DNA from: Balanoglossus misakiensis
Taxonomy: Eukaryota > Hemichordata
Length of the DNA: 64,000 bases
Reading direction: 5' to 3'
NCBI GenBank assembly: GCA_040954595.2
Contig: CM082577.2
Location: 20,274,001-20,338,000, forward strand
Within the stretch, counting starts at the first letter, position 1, and each line of letters begins with the position of its first letter. The notes under the pieces were generated by a model. The model worked only from the letters and a program-made list of their open reading frames with translations, had not been told where the DNA came from and searched no databases. Positions 58,367 through 64,000 of this stretch are shown here, one piece after another. The position numbers and the translations under genes are program-made.

Positions 58367-59215
58367 ACAAGATTCCCACTTTGGCTTATCCCGTTAATTT
58401 TATTACTACTTGCAAAGCGTTCAAAACGGAGCAAATAGCTCATCCTTCCCATCAACAAAAGCGGGTAACTTGGGAGATTTCGCCAAATCAGAACCAGCAT
58501 CAAAATGACGCCCCCCCTTTCAACACTACCGACTTCAAGGCGTTTCATTTCTAATTCATGTTTCCTTTGCGTCTCTCTTTCAGCTAAATCTGCCGCCATC
58601 TTCTTCTCTTCGAACTCTCAATTTCAGCCTTTTTCAATTCACCTTCTCTCTTCTCTCTATATATATTCTGCTGCTCTTTTACACAATTTAACAAGGCTTC
58701 ACCCGTTAAACCGAGCCCAGATCCAATCTCAATAAACTTTTCCATATCTTATAAAATGTCAACTGCGTACTAGTACAAAGCACTGATATACATTATATAA
58801 TTGCAACCTATAAAACAGTGAAAAGCTTTCGAGTAGACCAACGTAAACTATCCAATTTCATTAAACAAATTTGGACTCAAGGAAGCGGACCCGCCAGTTG
58901 ATATCCAGATAGTTTCACACAATGCTATTGTGCGTCTACTACCCTGCAAGAAGTGCAGTGTCCAAGAAATATCAACCGGGATCAGTCACGACAATATACG
59001 CCTTACAATTTTAGGCAATTACAACAAAACGAAATACGTACTGAGTAGAAAGCTTTATGTCACTGATTTACGTACATGTATTAGAATTTTACGGAAAATA
59101 AAAAAAAAAATGTGCTCAGCTTCAAAAATACTATATCGTCTGTGGATGTCGCAAATTCAGAAATTTACCAAGGCAACAAATATCCTCGCCGATTTATTAG
59201 ACTGAAATTGGCACC

Positions 59216-59232
59216 TCCCGGACGAGCCTCCA
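59216..59232 (-). promoter_or_regulatory. primer-binding site of nested LTR retrotransposon
   Basis: TGGAGGCTCGTCCGGGA on the minus strand, two bases after the 5' LTR. It starts with TGG as needed to pair with a tRNA CCA end and closely resembles the tRNA-Pro-type sites of vertebrate gammaretroviruses, which begin TGGGGGCTCGTCC. Confidence 0.75.
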
Positions 59233-59234
59233 GA

Positions 59235-59792
59235 TGTCACGGCGTGAGGAAAATTTGCTTGCCACCAATAGACACTTTGAATCTTCAAAATACTTTGTCA
59301 GAAAAGAAAGTTCTGATATCTTTTGTCAGTAATTCATGAAGTGACAAAATACCACCTGTGAAATATCTGCAATGACAATTACGTTCGATAATTTTTATGA
59401 CAGGGAAGAAGCAGTGATGTTTGTACATTCATTCAAAGCTGCGTGTCACGAGAAGTCCCGACTCAACAGAGAATTCCCGAACAACCGGTTCCAAGGGAAC
59501 GGTATTGATCAACGACGGCGGCTAACATCAAAAACTTGTCATCATATCCCCTCTGATTCGCACTACCAACTTTCACTATCGCATTGACATTTTCAAAACT
59601 TACTTGGGCATCGTATCCACCTTCCTTTCAGCAATTGCTTGGGTAAAAGACGGGACCGCATACACACGGACTTCCAAATTTTATTCGGGGGAAAAAACAA
59701 ATCACCTGGACGCCTGCGCACTGACCGCACACGCCGGTTAAAAAAACGCAATGCGACAAAAGAAACTATGAATATGCATTGAATTCATGACA
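59235..59792 (-). mobile_element. 5' LTR of nested LTR retrotransposon
   Basis: On the minus strand begins TGTCATGAATTCAATGC and ends CGCCGTGACA, so TGTCA...TGACA termini. Flanked outside by the GAAGG duplication and inside by the primer-binding site. Confidence 0.92.
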
Positions 59793-59797
59793 GAAGG

Positions 59798-60080
59798 CGT
59801 TTGATCGGGTTGATCATAAATACTTAATTAGAACACCTCACACATTTCAGTTGGGGGGAGAACTTTATCAACGGGATTTCTTTAATTTATGACAATGTTC
59901 ACAGTAATATCAAAGTTAATGGTTTTCTTTCTGATACTGTCCAAATTAAACGCAGCGTCAGGCAAGGGTGCCCTCTGTCGGCCATGTTATATGTTTTATC
60001 TGCAGGACTCCTTCATTCAGCCATTCAACACTCCATCAATATTCAAGGTATTTCTACGGCGCGCCAAGTGATTCAAAATT
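59798..60080 (+). pseudogene. continuation of interrupted LINE RT
   Basis: Resumes with FDRVDHKYLIR and after two frame changes YDNVHSNIKVNGF and VRQGCPLSAMLYVLSAGL (RT motif B). It stops near GGCGCGCCAAG, where an A/C-rich block of unknown origin starts; the YADD-type motif C is not seen in this copy. Confidence 0.8.
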
Positions 60081-60196
60081 ATTTATGATTATTTTATAGA
60101 AAATTGATGTCTTTTAACAAAAAATACGTAAAGAACACAAAAAACTGATTGGTGGTTCAAAAAACAACGAGTGTAAAAAGTAATCCGTCGTGGAGT

Positions 60197-60227
<31 letters not shown>

Positions 60228-60985
60228 ACACACACAGAAGAAAATCTCACCTAATGCCACCAAGCTCACCAAAAAAATACGCCCACAAGGCAGTTGCACA
60301 AACAATCACGCAGTTGTCACAAAATAAACGAGGCGCACATTTTTCACGAAAATCGCACACTTCACCCCCACAAAAAATAGACACAAAGTATTAAAAAGAA
60401 CACTCTTTGTACTAAAAAAAGAGAGACTACAACTTGAAAAAATGCACACCCCCAGAACAAACAACACGGGCAACATGTTAGCCATAAAAACGGAGATATT
60501 TGTCACCGAAACACGTGTCACCCCAAAACTAACGGGCAACATAAAAAAACGCAGATGCACTGAGGTTGCAAAAAATAAGCACATTTTTAATCCCCCCCCC
60601 CCCCCCAAAAAAAAAAAAAACACCCAGGCATTTTGAAAAGAAATAACGCAGAGCAATTTGCAAAAAAAGGAATCATTTATCACCAAAAACACAGGCAATT
60701 TGAAAAAAACACGATATAAAATTTGGAAAAAAATATATAGGCACATTTGTCACCAAAAATATTCAGGCAAATCCAAATTGTAAAAAACGCGTGGTATAAA
60801 TTCACCGCAAATCGTTTGTTTACATTCGGCAGGTCAAAGGTCAAATACCCCAAAGGAGTCGCTCAGTCATACCATGGACCACAGACTGTGCATGGACGTA
60901 CTTAGTATCTCCATGGTCACACTTAGTTGATCGTCTCCGCGTCATCCGCGTTGAAAGTCTATGTACTGACATACATTCTGTAATT
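60081..60985. repeat. A/C-rich low-complexity block
   Basis: Includes a 28-A run at about 60199-60226 and short A/C words repeated irregularly (GTCACCAAAA, GGCAATTTG, AAAAAACGC, CACATTT). It looks like a very degenerate tandem repeat or simple-sequence expansion. No gene seen. Confidence 0.5.
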
Positions 60986-63041
60986 GGATAAAGGTGTTTT
61001 ATAATGATGTACAAAGTTGTGTGGTTAATAATGTTTTTTTTTCCACGGGGTGGTTCACCGTAGAAAGAGGTATAAGACAAGGTTGTCCTCTGTCAACAGC
61101 ATGTTTGTCATTTCAATAGAACTTTTAGCGATTGTTATAAGAAACTCAAACACCTTGAAAGGAATAACTGTTCCCCCGATGTACGAAACAAAGCATTTCT
61201 GACTTTGCAGACGACACAACTCTATTTTCAGAAAACGAAAAAGATATCAAAGCAACTATCACAATTTTAAATAAATTCACCAAATGTTCGGGTCTGGAAA
61301 TAAATTATAACAAAACTGAGCTATTGCTATTTGGACGCCTAAAGCGTTTGTGGAAATATTCAGGCGATTTTCCTCCTCTTCTCACAGAAACTAAAACGCC
61401 TATAAGACTACGTGGAATATTTGTTGGACATGATAAAATACAAAATGAGAAACTAAATTGCTGGAACATACTAGTCTACAACAACTATAAAGTAAATTAA
61501 ATATATGGAAAGCCAGAGATTTAACATTAGCGGGGAAAGTAACACTTTCAAATGTTTCGGAATATTCAAACTTATTTACGCATTGAAGGCAATATCAGTA
61601 GCCGAAGAATTCGTAAAAGAAGCCAATTTGATACTTTTTAGATTTTTATGGAAAGGTAAAAAAACGCATATAAAAACACACAACAATTATGGGGGACCTG
61701 GATAATGGAGGACTGAAAATGAGAAATGTTATAGAAATGAACAAAGCCTTAAAATTGTCTCACTTAAACCAATTATTAAAAAATGAATCCCCATGGACGC
61801 ACCTAACAAACTTCTATTTTCAAAAACTGGGAGGGTTAAATTTTGTACTTAACTGCAATTATAACGTAAAGAAACTAAATACAAAATTACCAACATTTTA
61901 TTCCAACCTCCTGTCATGATCATATTTTGAGGAACTAAAATCATCAACTATACAGACAGCCGAAGATGCAGCCAAACAAATCCTTTGGAATAACCAGAAC
62001 ACATTACAGTTGGAGGGCATATCAATATTTTACAGGACATGGCTAGACCATGGTATTAAATATGTCAGTAATCTTTTTGACGAATATGGTACCCCACTGC
62101 CCTAGAATATATTGCAGGAAAAATATAATATAAAAGTTAATTATGTAACTTACATGGGATTATTAAATGCTATACCGAATATGTGGAAAAGAATATTGAA
62201 AAATGGGCAATTCACTCATGTAACCGAAAGGGATGATGAGAACTGTCTCAGACAAATTAATATTAATAAAACTACCACGAAAGATTTCTATGAACTGTTT
62301 AAAAACCGTACCTCCCAAAATCGAATACTATAAACAAAATTATGCAAAAAAACGTAGAATGGAAAAAATCATGGTCATTAATATATTCAGTAACAAAGGA
62401 GACAAAACTGAGAATGTTCCAATTTAAAATCATGCATCGCATCTTAGCCACAAACTCATTTCTAAATAAAATAAAGATTAAAGATACCCCACTTTTGTTC
62501 ATATTGTAACACTGAAGAAAATATAGAACATTTGTTCTGGAAATGTAAAGAAGCCAGTGATTTCTGGGCCACCTTCCAACTGTTTTACAACAAAAAGACA
62601 AAACGATTCATAAAACTGACATGTAAAGATGTCGTGTTTGGAGTACTACCTCATAGGGGAAATAAAATGTTAAACCACTTGATGATAATTGCAAAATATT
62701 ATCTGTACTCAAAGAGATTCCTAAATAATCCCACATCCTTTTCTGTTTTCCTTGAAAAAGTACGAAATGTCATTGAGAGAATAATTGCAAAAAAGACTGG
62801 GAAAACAGAACGTTTAGATAAAAATGGGAATCTTTATTTCCCTATTTTGAAGTCACTATTTAAATTCCCTTGTACCTTTAAGTAATCAATCAATCAATCA
62901 ATCAATCAATTTATTTATTATTTTATTGGGAGAATTGTACCTCTTTTTGTTTTTCCTCCCTTTTGATTTTTGTTTCTGTATTTCTTTTGAATTTATGTCT
63001 TTGTTTTTGTTCCTTGCAATAAATAAAAATTAAAAAAAAAT
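60986..63041 (+). pseudogene. second L1-like LINE, 3' half with poly-A tail
   Basis: Fragments in several frames: VERGIRQGCPLS (RT motif B, about 61065), FADDTTLFSENEKDI-like motif C near 61200, then GGLKMRNVIEMNKALKLSHL, the C-terminal knuckle with HLFWKCKEASDFW (62530), and a clean last frame to TAA at 62883. A TCAA microsatellite (62885-62909), an AATAAA signal (about 63020) and a short A tail (to about 63041) follow. Frameshifts and stops throughout; different subfamily from the 52-kb LINE. Confidence 0.85.
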
Positions 63042-63150
63042 GTCTACGACCATCTCGCCACTCTCACCCTCCTAAACAGGCCGTCACCCTCAGAGAATGG
63101 CAGAGTCCAAGAAGCGCTTGGTTGGGAAAATAAGTTATCGCTGTATGGTA

Positions 63151-63610
63151 TAGTCTCGGTTACCCAGACGCCTTTGCTTCTTCCGATGCTCTCCAGAAAA
63201 AGGGTCTGGGGAAATGCTATTGAAAGCTTTGTAAAACAAAATGGCCGATGTCAGGATTTTGATCATCGCCTGATTGGCTGAGCTGTCAGTATGACCCGGG
63301 TCACTGACTCTCGACAATGTGTGATTATTTGTCGTATCTTCATATCAAGAGACCGGTACTTGTTGGTTGATGCGAATGGCAAAATGCGTCCTCTGTTAGC
63401 ATTGTTGGAGAAATTATATGAAATATCTTTTGTAGACGATTGTCGAAACTATTGCAATGACCCGGGTCATACTGACAGCTCAGCCAATCAGGCGATGATC
63501 AAAATCCTGACATCGGCCATTTTGTTTTACAAAGCTTTCAATAGCATTTCCCCAGACCCTTTTTCTGGAGAGCATCGGAAGAAGCAAAGGCGTCTGGGTA
63601 ACCGAGACTA
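63151..63610. mobile_element. MULE-like MITE with 9-bp duplication
   Basis: 460 bp with inverted arms of about 150 bp beginning TAGTCTCGGTTACCCAGACG; flanked by the 9-bp direct repeat TGTATGGTA (63142-63150, 63611-63619). A 9-bp duplication is the mark of Mutator-type transposases. No transposase. Confidence 0.8.
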
Positions 63611-63741
63611 TGTATGGTATGGCTTTGGCATCGTTGCCAAACATCATTACGTTCTCCAGAACATTGCTGGTCGATAGCCGTCATATACAAGCCCGCCAAC
63701 CGACGGGACCTCAGTTGTGAGGTCATAATCTGTAAAACACT

Positions 63742-63861
63742 TTGGTTAATATACTAAGTCGAGATCTCGAGATACTAAGTCGAGATACTAAGTCAAGATC
63801 TAGAGATACTAAGTCGAGATTTCGAGATACTAAGTCGAGATCTCGAGATACTATTAACCAA
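63742..63861. repeat. palindromic minisatellite element
   Basis: Units of GATACTAAGTCGAGATCTCGA in irregular tandem, bounded by TTGGTTAATA and its inverse TATTAACCAA. Almost every unit is itself palindromic. No ORF. Confidence 0.7.
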
Positions 63862-64000
63862 TGAAGCCTGCCTGACTTGGCAACCTGACTTCTTATACAC
63901 AGAATTCTTTTTACCAGCAACAAACGGCAAACTGGCAACATCGTATTTCTTTCATGCCAGCAACGCGTTATCTCTAAAATTGTAACAACGTCACAATGTA

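Larger units (their letters stand above)
54510..58640 (-). pseudogene. nested LTR retrotransposon gag and protease start, broken by three insertions
   Basis: Minus strand, from the 5' LTR side: LEMKRLEVGS and LPAFVDGKDEL with FERFASSNK (58350-58640), then LLTGKALDVYSCLSD (57955-58020), LLKRYELTEDGYRAKF and CLVRLMNYFHKWIELSG (55735-55930), ETCPKDLAVHLHERNPNTLE (54880-55128), a CCHC knuckle CHNCGRLGHKAQTC (about 54845-54805) and finally TTLRDTG. This resembles the SCAN-like gag of Ty3/gypsy elements; DTG would be the protease active site. Everything after DTG (RT, RNase H, integrase) is gone. The gag is split by elements at 58027-58366, 55935-57951 and about 55125-55733, and by at least one stop. 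It could only move with help from another copy. Confidence 0.85.

Overview
The window is eukaryotic genomic DNA from an animal, most likely a marine invertebrate; I cannot name the species. It holds one recognisable host gene with GT-AG introns, and the rest is dense with transposable elements and satellites of many classes.

3.5-44.1 kb, minus strand: an IRSp53/BAIAP2-family gene (I-BAR/IMD domain plus SH3 domain). I assembled 13 coding exons by hand. Every splice phase agrees and together they give 487 codons from the ATG at 44118 to a donor at 3541. The C-terminal exon or exons were not found. The introns carry a 33-bp minisatellite of about 107 units (6.3-9.8 kb) inside the intron that splits the SH3 domain, a solo LTR, large palindromes, a 3.4-kb foldback element, TTAA-flanked and TA-flanked MITE-like elements, a CR1/L2-like LINE piece and two long CATA arrays.

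44.5-51.4 kb, plus strand: a mosaic of broken elements. In order these are a Penelope-like fragment, a MITE, a 120-bp 5S rRNA-like sequence fused directly to a 5'-truncated Tx1/L1-like LINE tail, and a decayed Ty3/gypsy-type element. That element has a helix-hairpin-helix motif ahead of gag, has lost everything between gag and integrase, carries a PHD finger after the integrase, and is followed in the env position by a broken ORF with a C2H2-like finger, an SPTP-repeat linker and a TatD-type metallohydrolase domain. A good 3' splice site lies just before that ORF's ATG. This TatD/PHD combination is the most unusual thing in the window.

51.4-63.0 kb: a nested stack. A Tx1/L1-like LINE (ORF1 zinc knuckles; ORF2 endonuclease and RT) is cut inside RT motif A by an LTR retrotransposon on the minus strand (LTRs 53952-54506 and 59235-59792, 5-bp target duplication). 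That element keeps gag and the start of protease, then is deleted into its own 3' LTR. Its gag is itself broken by a solo LTR, a 2-kb PIF/Harbinger-like element and a foldback element. A second LINE 3' half with poly-A tail follows.

63.0-64.0 kb: a MULE-like MITE with a 9-bp target duplication and a small palindromic minisatellite.
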